The notes under the pieces were generated by a model. It did no database searches, had not been told where the DNA came from, and saw only the letters and a list, made by a program, of their open reading frames with translations. The position numbers were made by a program, and so were the translations under genes. Below are positions 1 through 8,777 of a stretch of DNA of 64,000 nt, one piece after another (the first letter of the stretch is position 1; each line of letters begins with the position of its first letter). Source of the stretch: Vandammella animalimorsus (GTDB lineage: Bacteria; Pseudomonadota; Gammaproteobacteria; Burkholderiales; Burkholderiaceae_C). The DNA is taken from NCBI RefSeq assembly GCF_002285285.1, contig NZ_NSJF01000009.1, positions 17,949-81,948 of the forward strand, written 5' to 3'.

Positions 1-2
1 CC

Positions 3-305
3 ACCGCCGCCGAATGCGGCGCCCGCCTGACCGTGCTGCTGGTCAACAACGGCATGTACGGCACCATCCGCATGCACCAGGCGCGGCGCTACCCCGGCCG
101 TGTCAGCGCCACGCGCCTGCCCGGCCCCGACTACTGCGCCCTGGCGCGCGCCTGCGGCGCCCATGCCGAGCTGGTCACCCGCACCGAGGATTTCGCCGCC
201 GCCTGGCAGCGCGCCCAGCAATCAGGCCGCCTGGCGCTGATCGAACTGCGCACCGACCCAATGCAAATCACCCCCGAGCAACGCCTGTCGCCAGAGAATG
301 CCTGA
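3..305 (+). CDS. Thiamine-pyrophosphate-dependent enzyme, C-terminal fragment (acetolactate synthase-like)
   Basis: The left edge of the window cuts this gene, so only about the last 100 residues are visible. The segment LLVNNGMYGTIRMHQ is typical of the C-terminal TPP-binding domain of acetolactate synthase-like enzymes, where the NNxxYG(T) stretch contacts the diphosphate and Mg2+. It is followed by a surface that ends in IELRTDPMQITPEQRL. Enzymes of this type decarboxylate a 2-keto acid through a TPP-bound intermediate. Which member this is (catabolic acetolactate synthase, benzoylformate decarboxylase-like, or an uncharacterised paralogue) cannot be decided from the fragment. The next gene, rarA, starts 79 bases downstream on the same strand. 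Confidence 0.7.
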   Translation, partial: TAAECGARLTVLLVNNGMYGTIRMHQARRYPGRVSATRLPGPDYCALARACGAHAELVTRTEDFAAAWQRAQQSGRLALIELRTDPMQITPEQRLSPENA

Positions 306-384
306 GCGCCTGCTCGGCATGAATCGGCCCGCCAAGGCAGCGTATAGTCCGGCAGCGCCTTTGCACTGCCCACACCGCACGCCC

Positions 385-1719
385 ATGCCCGCCGCCGCCT
401 TGCACCAACCCCTGGCCGAACGCCTGCGCCCGCGCACGCTGGGCGAAGTGGTGGGCCAGCAGCACCTGCTGGGCGAGGGCATGCCGCTGCGGCTGGCTTT
501 TGAGTCGGGCCGGCCGCACAGCTGCATCCTCTGGGGCCCGCCCGGGGTCGGCAAGACGACGATTGCACGGCTCATGGCCGGCGCCTTCGATGCGCAGTTC
601 ATTGCCATCAGCGCGGTACTCGGCGGCATCAAGGAAATCCGCGAGGCGGTCGAGCAGGCCCAGAAGGCCCGCGACGGCCTGGCGCCGCAGCCCACCATCG
701 TGTTCGTCGATGAAGTGCACCGCTTCAACAAAAGCCAGCAGGATGCCTTCTTGCCGCACGTCGAAAGCGGCTTGTTCACCTTCATCGGCGCGACCACCGA
801 AAACCCCTCGTTCGAAGTCAATTCGGCCCTGCTCTCGCGCGCTGCGGTCTATGTGCTGCAACCACTGCAGCATGCCGAGCTGCGCGAAATCGTGCAGCGC
901 GCACAGGCGCTGGAGGCCGTGCCAGCCATTGAAGAGCAGGCGCTGCAGCGCCTGCTGGACTACGCCGATGGCGACGCCCGGCGGTTGCTGGGCACGCTGG
1001 AAACGCTGGCCATGGCAGCACAGCAGGAGCGGCTGGCGCACGTGGACGATGCCTGGCTGCTGCGCGTGCTGGGCGAGCGCATGCGCCGCTACGACAAGGG
1101 CGGCGACCAGTTCTACGACAGCATCAGCGCGCTGCACAAATCGGTGCGCGGCTCCGACCCGGACGCGGCGCTGTACTGGATGCTGCGCATGCTCGACGGC
1201 GGCGCCGATCCGATGTACATCGCACGGCGCATGATCCGCATGGCCAGCGAGGACATCGGCCTGGCCGACCCGCGCGCGCTGCGCCTGGCGCTGGACGCCA
1301 CCGAAACCTACGAGCGCCTGGGCTCGCCCGAGGGCGAGCTGGCGCTGGCGCAGTGCCTGGTCTATCTGGCCGTGGCGCCCAAATCCAACGCCGTCTACAC
1401 GGCCTACAAGGCCGCGCGCGCCTGGGTGCAGCGCGATGGCACGCGCCCGGTGCCCGTGCATCTGCGCAACGCGCCCACCCAACTGATGAAGCAGCTGGGC
1501 CACGGCCAGCACTACCGCTATGCCCACGACGAGCCCGACGCCTTCGCCGCCGGCGAGCGCTACCTGCCCGAGGGCATGGCCGAGCCCGGCTGGTACCAGC
1601 CCGTGCCACGCGGGCTGGAGATCAAGATCGGCGACAAGCTGGCCCAGCTGCGCGAGCGCAACCGCCAGGCCAGGCAGATTCAGCCCCCGCCACAGGGTCA
1701 ACAGCCAGAGCAGCCCTGA
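385..1719 (+). CDS. rarA: Replication-associated recombination protein A (AAA+ ATPase RarA/MgsA)
   Basis: A 444-residue clamp-loader-like AAA+ ATPase that acts at stalled replication forks, related to eukaryotic WRNIP1/Mgs1. The Walker A motif GPPGVGKTT lies at residues 51-59, and Walker B with the DE pair (IVFVDEVHRF) at about 104-114. A sensor-1 segment, GATTENPSFE, follows. The C-terminal half carries the family's tetramerisation region, including GGDQFYDSISALHKSVRGSDPDAALYW (split here as GGDQFYDSISALHKS and VRGSDPDAALYW). The start at 385 (MPAAALHQPLAERLRP) was preferred over an in-frame ATG at 298 because the family begins about 10-15 residues before LAERLRPRTL and the extra 29 residues show no conservation. 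It points toward a convergent response regulator gene, with a hairpin in the 112-base gap. Confidence 0.93.
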   Translation: MPAAALHQPLAERLRPRTLGEVVGQQHLLGEGMPLRLAFESGRPHSCILWGPPGVGKTTIARLMAGAFDAQFIAISAVLGGIKEIREAVEQAQKARDGLAPQPTIVFVDEVHRFNKSQQDAFLPHVESGLFTFIGATTENPSFEVNSALLSRAAVYVLQPLQHAELREIVQRAQALEAVPAIEEQALQRLLDYADGDARRLLGTLETLAMAAQQERLAHVDDAWLLRVLGERMRRYDKGGDQFYDSISALHKSVRGSDPDAALYWMLRMLDGGADPMYIARRMIRMASEDIGLADPRALRLALDATETYERLGSPEGELALAQCLVYLAVAPKSNAVYTAYKAARAWVQRDGTRPVPVHLRNAPTQLMKQLGHGQHYRYAHDEPDAFAAGERYLPEGMAEPGWYQPVPRGLEIKIGDKLAQLRERNRQARQIQPPPQGQQPEQP

Positions 1720-1754
1720 TGCGGCAGCAACCTTACTGTGAAAAAGCCCTGCCT

Positions 1755-1784
1755 GAATCCGCAGCGATGCGTATCTGCGGATTC
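1755..1784. terminator. Perfect 10-bp hairpin between convergent genes
   Basis: GAATCCGCAG and CTGCGGATTC form a perfect inverted repeat around a 10-base loop. It lies in the 112-base gap between the converging ends of rarA and the response regulator gene. There is an A-rich run upstream and AAAAG downstream but no long T tract right after the stem, so it may be a weak bidirectional terminator. Confidence 0.45.
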
Positions 1785-1831
1785 AAAAGATTTGCTTCAT
1801 TGCCTGCCGCGCAGATACTTTGAGCAGCCCC

Positions 1832-2644
1832 TCAAGTGCGCAGCGCCTCGCGCACGCCGGCCACCATGCGGCGCGAGACCTGCAGGGTTTCGTCCGTGCC
1901 GTGCAATTGCACGCGCCAGTGGTCACCGTCTTCCTTGCTGTGCACCTTATGCAGCGCGCGCAGCGCCTTGCGCGCCACCAAGGCATTGCGGTGCACGCGC
2001 AGCAGGTATTCGGGGAAGCGCTTTTCCAGATCGTTGAGCGAATCAACGCACAGGTAGTCGCGCTGCCTGGTGTGCAGCGTGACGTACTTCATTTCGGCGC
2101 GGCAGAAAATGATGTGCTCCAGCAGCACGCGCTCGCTGTGGCCGCGCTCGTTGATGTAGATGAATGGCCCGCTGGCCGCGGGCAAGCCAGGCGCTGGCCC
2201 TTCAGCAGCGGCTGGGCCTGCCGTGGCCCCGGCCTGTGGCGCCATGGCAGCCTGCTGCGGCTGCTGCATTTGCTGCCAGCGCTGCACGCGCTCGAGCGTC
2301 TGGCGCAGGCGCTCCAGGCGCACGGGCTTGGTCAGGTAGTCCAGCGCCTCCAGCTCAAAGGCCTGCGCAGCAAATTCGGCATGGGCGGTGACGAACACCA
2401 CGGCAGGCTGCGGCTGCATGCGCCGCAGCAGCTGGGCAAAGGCCATGCCGTCCATGCCGGGCATGTTCACGTCCAGCAGCACCAGATCGATGCAGGCATG
2501 CTCTTGCATGCGCTGCATGATTTGCTGCGCCTGGCTGGCGGCAGCGGCTTCAAACACGCGGCAGGGCACAGCAGTTTGCTCCTGCAGCAGCATGGCCAGG
2601 CGCTGGCGCGCCAGCGATTCATCGTCAACGATCAAGATGTTCAT
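1832..2644 (-). CDS. algR: LytTR-family response regulator (AlgR-like)
   Basis: A 270-residue response regulator. The N-terminal receiver has the acidic pair in ILIVDDE (residues 3-9), the phosphoacceptor Asp58 in LVLLDVNMPGMDG and the Lys of YLTKP. A proline/alanine-rich linker follows at about 135-160. The C-terminal LytTR DNA-binding domain includes FIYINERG, EMKYVTLHT and FPEYLLRVHRNALV. ATG at 2644 was chosen because it opens directly into the receiver; an upstream in-frame TTG at 2680 is less likely. It lies directly downstream of the sensor kinase gene, so the two form one transcription unit. In Pseudomonas the equivalent pair, algZ/fimS and algR, also sits beside argH and controls alginate, pili and other surface traits. 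Whether the targets are the same here is unknown, so the gene symbol rests on synteny plus domain type. Confidence 0.85.
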   Translation of the reverse strand: MNILIVDDESLARQRLAMLLQEQTAVPCRVFEAAAASQAQQIMQRMQEHACIDLVLLDVNMPGMDGMAFAQLLRRMQPQPAVVFVTAHAEFAAQAFELEALDYLTKPVRLERLRQTLERVQRWQQMQQPQQAAMAPQAGATAGPAAAEGPAPGLPAASGPFIYINERGHSERVLLEHIIFCRAEMKYVTLHTRQRDYLCVDSLNDLEKRFPEYLLRVHRNALVARKALRALHKVHSKEDGDHWRVQLHGTDETLQVSRRMVAGVREALRT

Positions 2645-2676
2645 GGCAGAAAGCAAAAGCTGATGTTGGTTGGTGT

Positions 2677-3798
2677 TCAATGAAATGCCGCGCGCTGGGC
2701 CGCATCACGCCCCAGCAGCGGTTTCGCTGGCAGGTTCATGGCCACTTCGTAGCGGCCATCGTGGGTGCGACAGCGAAAGTCGGCATTGACGTCGTGCATC
2801 AGGCGCAAACGATCGCGGACGTTTTGCAGCGCAATGCCGTTGCCCCCCCGGCCCGCAGCATGGGCCACTGCGCTGTTGGGGCCAGGCACGGTATTGCTGA
2901 TGCGCAGCAGTACGCGATCGCCCTTGCGACGCACCAATACGTGGATTTCACCGCCTTCGCTGCTGGGTTCGATGCCGTGCTTGATGGCGTTTTCCACCAG
3001 CGGCTGCAACAGCAGCGGCGGCACGCTGGCCTGCAATGCCGCCTCGTCCACCGTCCAGCTCACGCGCAGGCGGCCTTCAAAGCGAATGCCTTCGATGCGC
3101 AGGTATTGGCGGGCAATCTCCACCTCCTTTTCCAGGTTGGAGACGCTGGAGGCATCGAGCAGCGCATGCCGGAACAGATCGCTCAAGTCTTCAAGCATGG
3201 ATTCGGCCTTGGCCGGATCCTGGCGCACCAGGGCAATGGCGCTGTTGAGGGTGTTGAACAAAAAATGCGGCCGGATGCGCGATTGCAGCTCTGCCAGCCG
3301 CGCCACGGTGGACGCTGGTTGGCTGGCACGCTGGCGCATGGCGAACATGCTGGTGAGCAAGCCCGCCAGGCCCATGCCGCTCAGGCCCGAAGCGAGCCAG
3401 CCCGAACCATTGCCGCGCAGCTGACCAGGCATGACGTACAGGGCAAAGGCCAGCAGGCCGCAACACCAGCCCGTCAACAACGCATAGGCCCACTGTACAG
3501 AGGGAACCTGTCTGTCCAGCCAGTGCTTGAGCCAACAAGCCAGCAGCAGCCACAGCAGCAGCGGCGGGAACGCGATGCCGGTGAGCAGCGCAAAGTGGCC
3601 CAGCCACTGCTGAAGATCATCGGCGCCAAACAGCAACACCAGCGCCAGTGGGAGCTCCGTCAGCAACAAGGCGCGCAGCACCACGCCCATATGGCAGGCA
3701 TCGAACAGCAAGCGCGATGGCGGCTTTGCGTTGGCCCGAGCCAAGGACTGAAGCGGCTGCGATGCCGCAGATAGAATGCTTGGTTTTCTCCCGCTCAT
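2677..3798 (-). CDS. algZ: LytS/AlgZ-type membrane sensor histidine kinase
   Basis: A 373-residue kinase of the His_kinase/LytS class. Residues 33-150 hold about four hydrophobic segments (for example [17 protein letters not shown] and [16 protein letters not shown]). The phosphoacceptor His178 lies in [15 protein letters not shown]. The ATPase region follows with [17 protein letters not shown] (N box) and [14 protein letters not shown] (G box). The start at 3798 (MSGRKPSIL) was chosen because an upstream in-frame ATG at 3957 would run through most of the divergent promoter region and add an arginine-rich, non-conserved leader. It is divergent from argH with a 140-base gap and is followed closely by its response regulator. 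Its substrate is that regulator; the signal sensed is unknown. Confidence 0.85.
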   Translation of the reverse strand: MSGRKPSILSAASQPLQSLARANAKPPSRLLFDACHMGVVLRALLLTELPLALVLLFGADDLQQWLGHFALLTGIAFPPLLLWLLLACWLKHWLDRQVPSVQWAYALLTGWCCGLLAFALYVMPGQLRGNGSGWLASGLSGMGLAGLLTSMFAMRQRASQPASTVARLAELQSRIRPHFLFNTLNSAIALVRQDPAKAESMLEDLSDLFRHALLDASSVSNLEKEVEIARQYLRIEGIRFEGRLRVSWTVDEAALQASVPPLLLQPLVENAIKHGIEPSSEGGEIHVLVRRKGDRVLLRISNTVPGPNSAVAHAAGRGGNGIALQNVRDRLRLMHDVNADFRCRTHDGRYEVAMNLPAKPLLGRDAAQRAAFH

Positions 3799-3938
3799 TG
3801 TGTTCTTGTGTTTTTTGCGGCGGCGCGGCCCGATGCCGCGCGCCAGCGCCTGCATGCCAGCGCCACATGCCATTGCGTGCGCGGCCCAATGGCAAGCACC
3901 GCACGACACGATGCCAGCTGCCATTATTCCCGAGTTCC

Positions 3939-5423
3939 ATGCCTGAAAACCGTGCACCGCAACCCTCTGCCAACCAGCTGGCCTCCAAGAGCGAAGGCTG
4001 GTCGGCCCTGTTCACCGAGCCGATGAGCGATCTGGTCAAGCGCTACACCGCCAGCGTGTTTTTCGACAAACGGCTATGGAGAGCCGATATTGCCGGCAGC
4101 CGCGCCCACGCGCAGATGCTGCAAGCCGTGGGCATTCTCTCGGCAGAGGACGGCGCCGCCATTGCCCGCGGTCTGGATCAGATCAGCCAGGAAATCGAAT
4201 CGGGCCAGTTCGACTGGCAACTGGACCTGGAGGACGTGCATCTGAACATCGAGGCGCGCCTGACGGCCTTGATTGGCGATGCAGGCAAGCGCCTGCACAC
4301 TGGCCGCAGCCGCAACGATCAGGTGGCCACCGACGTGCGCCTGTGGCTGCGCGATGAAATCGACGCCATCATCGCCCTGCTGGACCAGGTGCAGCACGCG
4401 CTGCTGGACGTGGCGGCACAGAACGTGGACGTGATCCTGCCGGGCTTTACCCACCTGCAGGTAGCACAGCCGGTGAGCTTTGCCCACCACCTGCTGGCCT
4501 ATGTCGAGATGTTCCGCCGCGATGCCCAGCGCCTGAGCGATGTGCGCCGCCGCACCAACACCCTGCCGCTGGGCGCTGCCGCGCTGGCCGGCACCAGCTA
4601 CCCGCTGGACCGCGCCATGGTGGCGCGCGCGCTGGGCATGGTCGATGAGGCGGGCAACCCGCAAATCTGCCAAAACAGCCTGGATGCCGTCAGCGACCGC
4701 GACTTCGCCATTGAATTCAGCGCCGCCGCCGCGCTCATCATGGTGCACATCAGCCGCCTGTCAGAGGAGCTGATCGTCTGGATGAGCCAGAACTTCGGCT
4801 TCATCCGCATTGCCGATCGTTTCACCACCGGCAGTTCCATCATGCCGCAGAAGAAAAACCCCGACGTGCCCGAGCTGGCGCGCGGCAAGACCGGCCGCGT
4901 CGTGGGGCATTTGATGGGCCTGATCACGCTGATGAAAGGCCAGCCGCTGGCCTACAACAAGGACAACCAGGAAGACAAGGAACCGCTGTTCGACACCGTG
5001 GACACCCTGCGCGATACGCTGCGCATCTTTGCCGAGATGATCGGCGGCCAGACCGATGCGGCCACCGGCCAGCGCAGTGGCGGTATCAGCGTCAATGCCC
5101 AGGCCATGGAGCAGGCCGCGCTGCGCGGCTATGCCACGGCCACGGACCTGGCCGATTACCTGGTGAAAAAAGGCCTGCCATTTCGCGACGCCCATGAAAC
5201 CGTGGCCCATGCCGTGCGCATCGCCATCAAGCGTGGCGTGGATTTGAGCGAGCTGCCGCTGGCCGACCTACAACGCTTCAATCCAGCCATCGAGGCCGAC
5301 GTGTTCGAGGCGCTGAGCCTGCGCGGCTCGCTCAACGCGCGCAATACCCTGGGCGGCACTGCGCCAGCGCAAGTACGCCAGCAAATCCAGGCACACCGCC
5401 AGCGCCTGGGCGCCTCTGAATAA
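3939..5423 (+). CDS. argH: Argininosuccinate lyase
   Basis: A 494-residue cytoplasmic enzyme that splits argininosuccinate to arginine and fumarate, the last step of arginine synthesis. The fumarase/aspartase superfamily signature [12 protein letters not shown] begins at residue 298 and contains the catalytic serine. The substrate-binding block [17 protein letters not shown] and the TxHLQ motif (FTHLQVAQP) are present. The start at 3939 ([13 protein letters not shown]) gives about 20 residues before the conserved [20 protein letters not shown] block. A much longer in-frame extension upstream overlaps the divergent algZ promoter and looks spurious. A strong bidirectional terminator begins 16 bases after the stop. 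Confidence 0.97.
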   Translation: MPENRAPQPSANQLASKSEGWSALFTEPMSDLVKRYTASVFFDKRLWRADIAGSRAHAQMLQAVGILSAEDGAAIARGLDQISQEIESGQFDWQLDLEDVHLNIEARLTALIGDAGKRLHTGRSRNDQVATDVRLWLRDEIDAIIALLDQVQHALLDVAAQNVDVILPGFTHLQVAQPVSFAHHLLAYVEMFRRDAQRLSDVRRRTNTLPLGAAALAGTSYPLDRAMVARALGMVDEAGNPQICQNSLDAVSDRDFAIEFSAAAALIMVHISRLSEELIVWMSQNFGFIRIADRFTTGSSIMPQKKNPDVPELARGKTGRVVGHLMGLITLMKGQPLAYNKDNQEDKEPLFDTVDTLRDTLRIFAEMIGGQTDAATGQRSGGISVNAQAMEQAALRGYATATDLADYLVKKGLPFRDAHETVAHAVRIAIKRGVDLSELPLADLQRFNPAIEADVFEALSLRGSLNARNTLGGTAPAQVRQQIQAHRQRLGASE

Positions 5424-5438
5424 AAACCCGCTTGCTCA

Positions 5439-5495
5439 GCCAATGAAAAAACCGCAGCCATGCCTTTGTGCATGGGCTGCGGTTTTTTCATTGGC
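5439..5495. terminator. Long bidirectional Rho-independent terminator
   Basis: An inverted repeat of about 25 bp with a 6-base loop and a one-base bulge. The core is GAAAAAACCGCAGCC...GGCTGCGGTTTTTTC. A-tract and T-tract flank a GC-rich stem on both strands, so it can serve both argH (plus strand) and the exported-protein gene converging from the right (minus strand). Confidence 0.93.
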
Positions 5496-5521
5496 ATCAG
5501 GCCTGCGTGGCCCGTGCCGCC

Positions 5522-6046
5522 TCACTGCGCCGGGCGGTAATAGGTGCGGCCGTTGATGGTCTGGTATTGGTGCTGCACCGGCGGCGCATCGACCGGGGCA
5601 GCACGGTAATAGGGCTGCGGCGCGTAGGGCTGGTGGTATTGCGGCGCCTGGTAGACCGGGGCCGGATAGACCGGATTGGCCTGCACTGGCGGCATGACAT
5701 AACCGGGCGTGGCCCCGCCCTGGCCAGGGGCCACAGGCGGCTGGCTGGCCGATGTGGCGTTGGACAGTGCATAGCCCAGCAAACCGCCAGCCACCAATGC
5801 GCCCACGGCCAGTTCGGTGTTGCGTCGACGACGTTCACGGCGATCATCGTCGTGGCGCACCTGGGGTTGAGGGCGATAGGGCGGGTAGTAATGGCTTTGG
5901 CCGCGCTCAAACCGGGCATCGTAGTGCTGGCGGTAGCGATCGCCATCGTCGTAGTAATAGCCGTACTGCGCCGATGCGCTGCTTGCCAGCAGCGCAGCAG
6001 CAGCGGTCAGGGCCAGGCCGGCAATGGTTTTCTGTGTGGCTTGCAT
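5522..6046 (-). CDS. Small secreted or envelope protein, Tyr/Pro/Gln-rich, function unknown
   Basis: 174 residues. The N-terminus MQATQKTIAGLALTAAAALLASSASAQ is a clear Sec signal peptide with an AxA cleavage site. The mature part begins Tyr-rich (YGYYYDDGDRYRQHYD), then has a basic stretch (DDRRERRRRN). A short Gly-rich hydrophobic segment follows (ELAVGALVAGGLLGYAL, residues 77-93), resembling a glycine-zipper membrane hairpin. The tail is low-complexity Pro/Gln/Tyr (APVYQAPQYHQPYAPQPYY) and ends INGRTYYRPAQ. I do not recognise a named family. The composition suggests an extended, envelope-associated protein. It converges on argH, sharing the long terminator. Confidence 0.75.
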   Translation of the reverse strand: MQATQKTIAGLALTAAAALLASSASAQYGYYYDDGDRYRQHYDARFERGQSHYYPPYRPQPQVRHDDDRRERRRRNTELAVGALVAGGLLGYALSNATSASQPPVAPGQGGATPGYVMPPVQANPVYPAPVYQAPQYHQPYAPQPYYRAAPVDAPPVQHQYQTINGRTYYRPAQ

Positions 6047-6276
6047 GGGATGAAAAACTCCTTCTCGTCAAGGCCGGTGCAAAGACTTCAGAGCCTATGC
6101 GCACCATGTAAAGCAGAGGTCAAGACCAGAAAAACGCCTGCAAACTCTGCAAACCCCTGGCAGGCCAAAGCACTCCCCCAGGGCTTTTCAAGACAACCTC
6201 CAACGTTGCCAAAGCCTTTTTCGTTGACCTTGGGACAAACAGTGCAGTGCGCGCGCGCAGTTCCATAATCGCAGGC

Positions 6277-8175
6277 ATGGCTTTGATCACACTTTTAAAC
6301 ATGCAACTGGCCTTTGGCGATGTGGCGCTGCTGGACGGGGCGGATTTCTCCGTCGAAGAAAAAGAGCGCATTGCCTTCATCGGCCGCAATGGCGCGGGCA
6401 AGTCCTCGCTGCTGAAAATCATGGCTGGGCTGGCCCAAGCCGATGAGGGCACGATCCACCGGCAGACTGGCCTGCGCACCGCCTATGTGCCGCAGGAGCC
6501 GCAGTTCGACGCGCAGCACAGCATCTTCGAAGCTGTCTCGGCCGGGCTGCAGCCGGTGATTGCGCTGCGTGAGCAATATCTGCGGCATGAGCCGGGCGTA
6601 GACCTGGATGCGCTGCAATCGCAGATCGAGGCGCAGGGCGGCTGGACCTGGGAGCAGCGCGTGGCCGAAACGCTGCAGCGCCTGCACCTGCAGCCCGAGG
6701 CGCTGGTGGGCAGCCTCTCGGGCGGCAACAAAAAACGCGTGGCCCTGGCCCAGGCCCTGGTGCAGCAACCGGATTTGCTGCTGCTGGACGAGCCCACCAA
6801 CCATCTGGATCTGGATTCCATCGCCTGGCTGGAGGATTTGCTGCTGGATTTCAAGGGCAGCATCGTCGTCATCACCCACGACCGGGCCTTTCTGGACCGC
6901 ATCGCCACGCGCGTGGTCGAGCTCGACCGTGGCCAGCTGCGCTCCTACCCGGGCAATTACAGCCAGTACCGCGCCCTGAAGGACGAGCAACTGGCGCAAG
7001 AGGCCGTAGAGCATGCCAAGGCCGACAAGCTGCTGGCGCAGGAGGAAATCTGGATCCGCAAGGGCGTGGAGGCGCGGCGCACGCGCAGCGTCAGCCGCAT
7101 TGCGCGGCTGCAGGCCCTGCGCCAGCAGCGCGCCGAGCGCCGCAACGCACTGGGCACGGTGCGCATGGAGATCGCCCGCGGCGAGGCCAGCGGCAAGATC
7201 GTTGCCGAGCTCAGCGGCGTCAGCAAGCAATTTGGCGCGCAGCCCTTGATCCGCGACTTTTCCACCACCGTGCTGCGCGGCGACAAGATTGGCCTGCTGG
7301 GCCCCAATGGCGCGGGCAAATCCACGCTGCTGAAAATCATCCTCGGCCAGCTGCAGCCCGACAGCGGCAAGGTGCGCCTGGGCACGAACCTGCGCATCGC
7401 CTATTTCGACCAGATGCGCGAGGCCATCGACCCCGAGGCCACGCTGGAGGACTTCATCAGCCCAGGCAGCGAATGGATCGAGATCGGCCAGCAGCGCAAG
7501 CACGTCAAAAGCTATCTGGGCGATTTCCTGTTCTCTCCGCAGCGCGCGCACTCGCCGGTCAAATCCCTCTCGGGCGGCGAGCGCAACCGGCTGCTGCTGG
7601 CGCGACTGTTTGCCACGCCAGCGAATGTGTTGGTGCTTGACGAGCCCACCAACGACCTGGACATGGAAACTCTGGAGCTGCTGGAAGAGCTGCTGCAGAC
7701 CTACGACGGCACGGTGCTGCTGGTCAGCCACGACCGCAGCTTTGTGGACAACGTGGTCACGCACACCATTGCTGCTGAAGGACAGGGACTGTGGCGCGAG
7801 TACGAGGGCAGCGTGCAGGACTGGCTGCTGCAATCGCAGCGCAGCCGCGCCCTGGCCGCGCAGCGCCAGGCCGGCCAGCAAGCGCCTGCTGCCGAAGAAC
7901 CGGCCACGCCGCCAGTTTCGGCCCCCACGCCAACACCCAACGCCGCGCCAGCAGGCAAGCGCAAACTCAGCTACAAGGAGCAGCGCGAGCTCGAGGCCTT
8001 GCCCGGGCGCATTGATGCGCTGGAGGCCGAGCAGGCCCAAATCCAGGCCGAACTGGCCGATGGCAGCCTGTACGCCAGCGACCACCAGCGCGCAGCAGCA
8101 TTGTCCGAACGCAGTGTGGCCATCGAGGAGGAGCTGATGCAGGCGTTGGAACGCTGGGAGGCCTTGTCAGGCTGA
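6277..8175 (+). CDS. uup: ABC-F family ATPase, Uup type
   Basis: 632 residues with two ABC ATPase domains and no membrane segment, as in ABC-F proteins that act on ribosomes or nucleic acid. Domain 1 has Walker A GRNGAGKSS (36-44), signature LSGGNKKR (about 147) and Walker B LLLLDEPTNHLDLDS. Domain 2 has Walker A GPNGAGKST (about 343), signature LSGGERNRLLLARL (about 431) and VLVLDEPTNDLDME. A low-complexity linker leads to a C-terminal coiled coil (YKEQRELEALPGRIDALEAE), which is the Uup hallmark and distinguishes it from EttA. ATG at 6277 (MALITLLNMQLAFGD) matches the family start; ten upstream in-frame residues are not needed. A terminator lies about 75 bases downstream. Confidence 0.92.
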   Translation: MALITLLNMQLAFGDVALLDGADFSVEEKERIAFIGRNGAGKSSLLKIMAGLAQADEGTIHRQTGLRTAYVPQEPQFDAQHSIFEAVSAGLQPVIALREQYLRHEPGVDLDALQSQIEAQGGWTWEQRVAETLQRLHLQPEALVGSLSGGNKKRVALAQALVQQPDLLLLDEPTNHLDLDSIAWLEDLLLDFKGSIVVITHDRAFLDRIATRVVELDRGQLRSYPGNYSQYRALKDEQLAQEAVEHAKADKLLAQEEIWIRKGVEARRTRSVSRIARLQALRQQRAERRNALGTVRMEIARGEASGKIVAELSGVSKQFGAQPLIRDFSTTVLRGDKIGLLGPNGAGKSTLLKIILGQLQPDSGKVRLGTNLRIAYFDQMREAIDPEATLEDFISPGSEWIEIGQQRKHVKSYLGDFLFSPQRAHSPVKSLSGGERNRLLLARLFATPANVLVLDEPTNDLDMETLELLEELLQTYDGTVLLVSHDRSFVDNVVTHTIAAEGQGLWREYEGSVQDWLLQSQRSRALAAQRQAGQQAPAAEEPATPPVSAPTPTPNAAPAGKRKLSYKEQRELEALPGRIDALEAEQAQIQAELADGSLYASDHQRAAALSERSVAIEEELMQALERWEALSG

Positions 8176-8248
8176 TGGCCTTGTTCTGAAGGCCTACCCA
8201 GCCCCTCATCCGCAGGCACGCACTGCAACCGTTTGCACCACTTGCGCT

Positions 8249-8280
8249 GGCCGCATCCATCAGGATGCGGCCATTTTTTT
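8249..8280 (+). terminator. Rho-independent terminator downstream of uup
   Basis: GGCCGCATCC and GGATGCGGCC pair perfectly around the 4-base loop ATCA and are followed by ATTTTTTT. This separates uup from the non-coding region upstream of mnmG. Confidence 0.9.
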
Positions 8281-8446
8281 ACCCTCGTATCTGTGGCCAA
8301 AAAAGCCCTGCAAGCCCATTTCATGGCGCATCAGTCCACAGGCCAGGTGGGGCAAAAATCTTTCCATTGCAACACATGCCGGTTCCAATTTTCGGATTTG
8401 CTGCGCGATCTCTCACTACCATCACTGCAAAACTTTTTTTAAAAAA

Positions 8447-8485
8447 GTAGTCGTAGTAGTAGATTGCTGTCAGGCTTGTGGATAA
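8447..8485 (+). promoter_or_regulatory. DnaA box with adjacent DnaA-trio-like repeats
   Basis: Reading left to right: an AT tract, then GTAGTCGTAGTAGTAG (8447-8462), a short spacer CTGTCAGGC, and the DnaA box TTGTGGATAA (8476-8485). In the described bacterial unwinding element, 3'-GAT-5' trios run away from a DnaA box toward an AT-rich strand. Both the order and the polarity fit here. Confidence 0.55.
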
Positions 8486-8662
8486 CTGCCTTGGTGCGTG
8501 AAAAAACAAACACTTGCGGGGCAAAAAAGCCTGTGAGCGACTGCCGCGCAGCTTGGGCTGCAATTGGGGATAAAAACAGCACTTGCCAGCGCCGGAGCAG
8601 TTGTGCGCATTCCATCCCCTGCCAACCCAAAGGCTTGTGCACAACTTGTCCAGTGCGCGCTT

Positions 8663-8678
8663 TGTTTCACGTGGAACA
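8663..8678. promoter_or_regulatory. parS: parS site 1 (ParB-binding palindrome)
   Basis: TGTTTCACGTGGAACA matches the widely conserved 16-bp parS palindrome TGTTTCACGTGAAACA with one substitution. It lies upstream of mnmG. ParB from the downstream parAB operon is the expected ligand. Confidence 0.9.
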
Positions 8679-8777
8679 GCCCCTTGATGACTGGCGCAGG
8701 GCTTGATGGCAGGTTCTAAAAATGACAGGCCGGTAAAATCGCGCCTTTTCAATCGGCCCCGCCGAATGGACATTGCC

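Larger units (their letters stand above)
8400..8680. other. oriC: Candidate chromosomal replication origin (oriC)
   Basis: The stretch between the uup terminator and mnmG (about 500 bases) holds no gene but has several origin-like elements. These are an AT tract at 8429-8447, TAG trinucleotide repeats at 8447-8463, a perfect DnaA box TTGTGGATAA at 8476-8485, a one-mismatch box TTGGGGATAA at 8564-8573, a weaker TTGTGCACAA at 8635-8644, and a parS palindrome at 8663-8678. The genes to the right are mnmG (gidA), rsmG (gidB), parA and parB, the classic origin-proximal set; in Bordetella and in E. coli oriC adjoins gidA. Many betaproteobacteria instead have oriC at dnaA-dnaN, and dnaA is not in this window. 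The call is therefore an inference, to be tested by GC skew. Confidence 0.55.

Noticed and set aside
268..1701. 477-residue minus-strand open frame antisense to rarA
   Set aside because: His/Ala/Leu-rich reading that mirrors rarA codons in high-GC DNA; no domain and no ribosome-binding site.
6295..8085. 596-residue minus-strand open frame antisense to uup
   Set aside because: It mirrors the ABC-F gene codon by codon and shows no recognisable motif.
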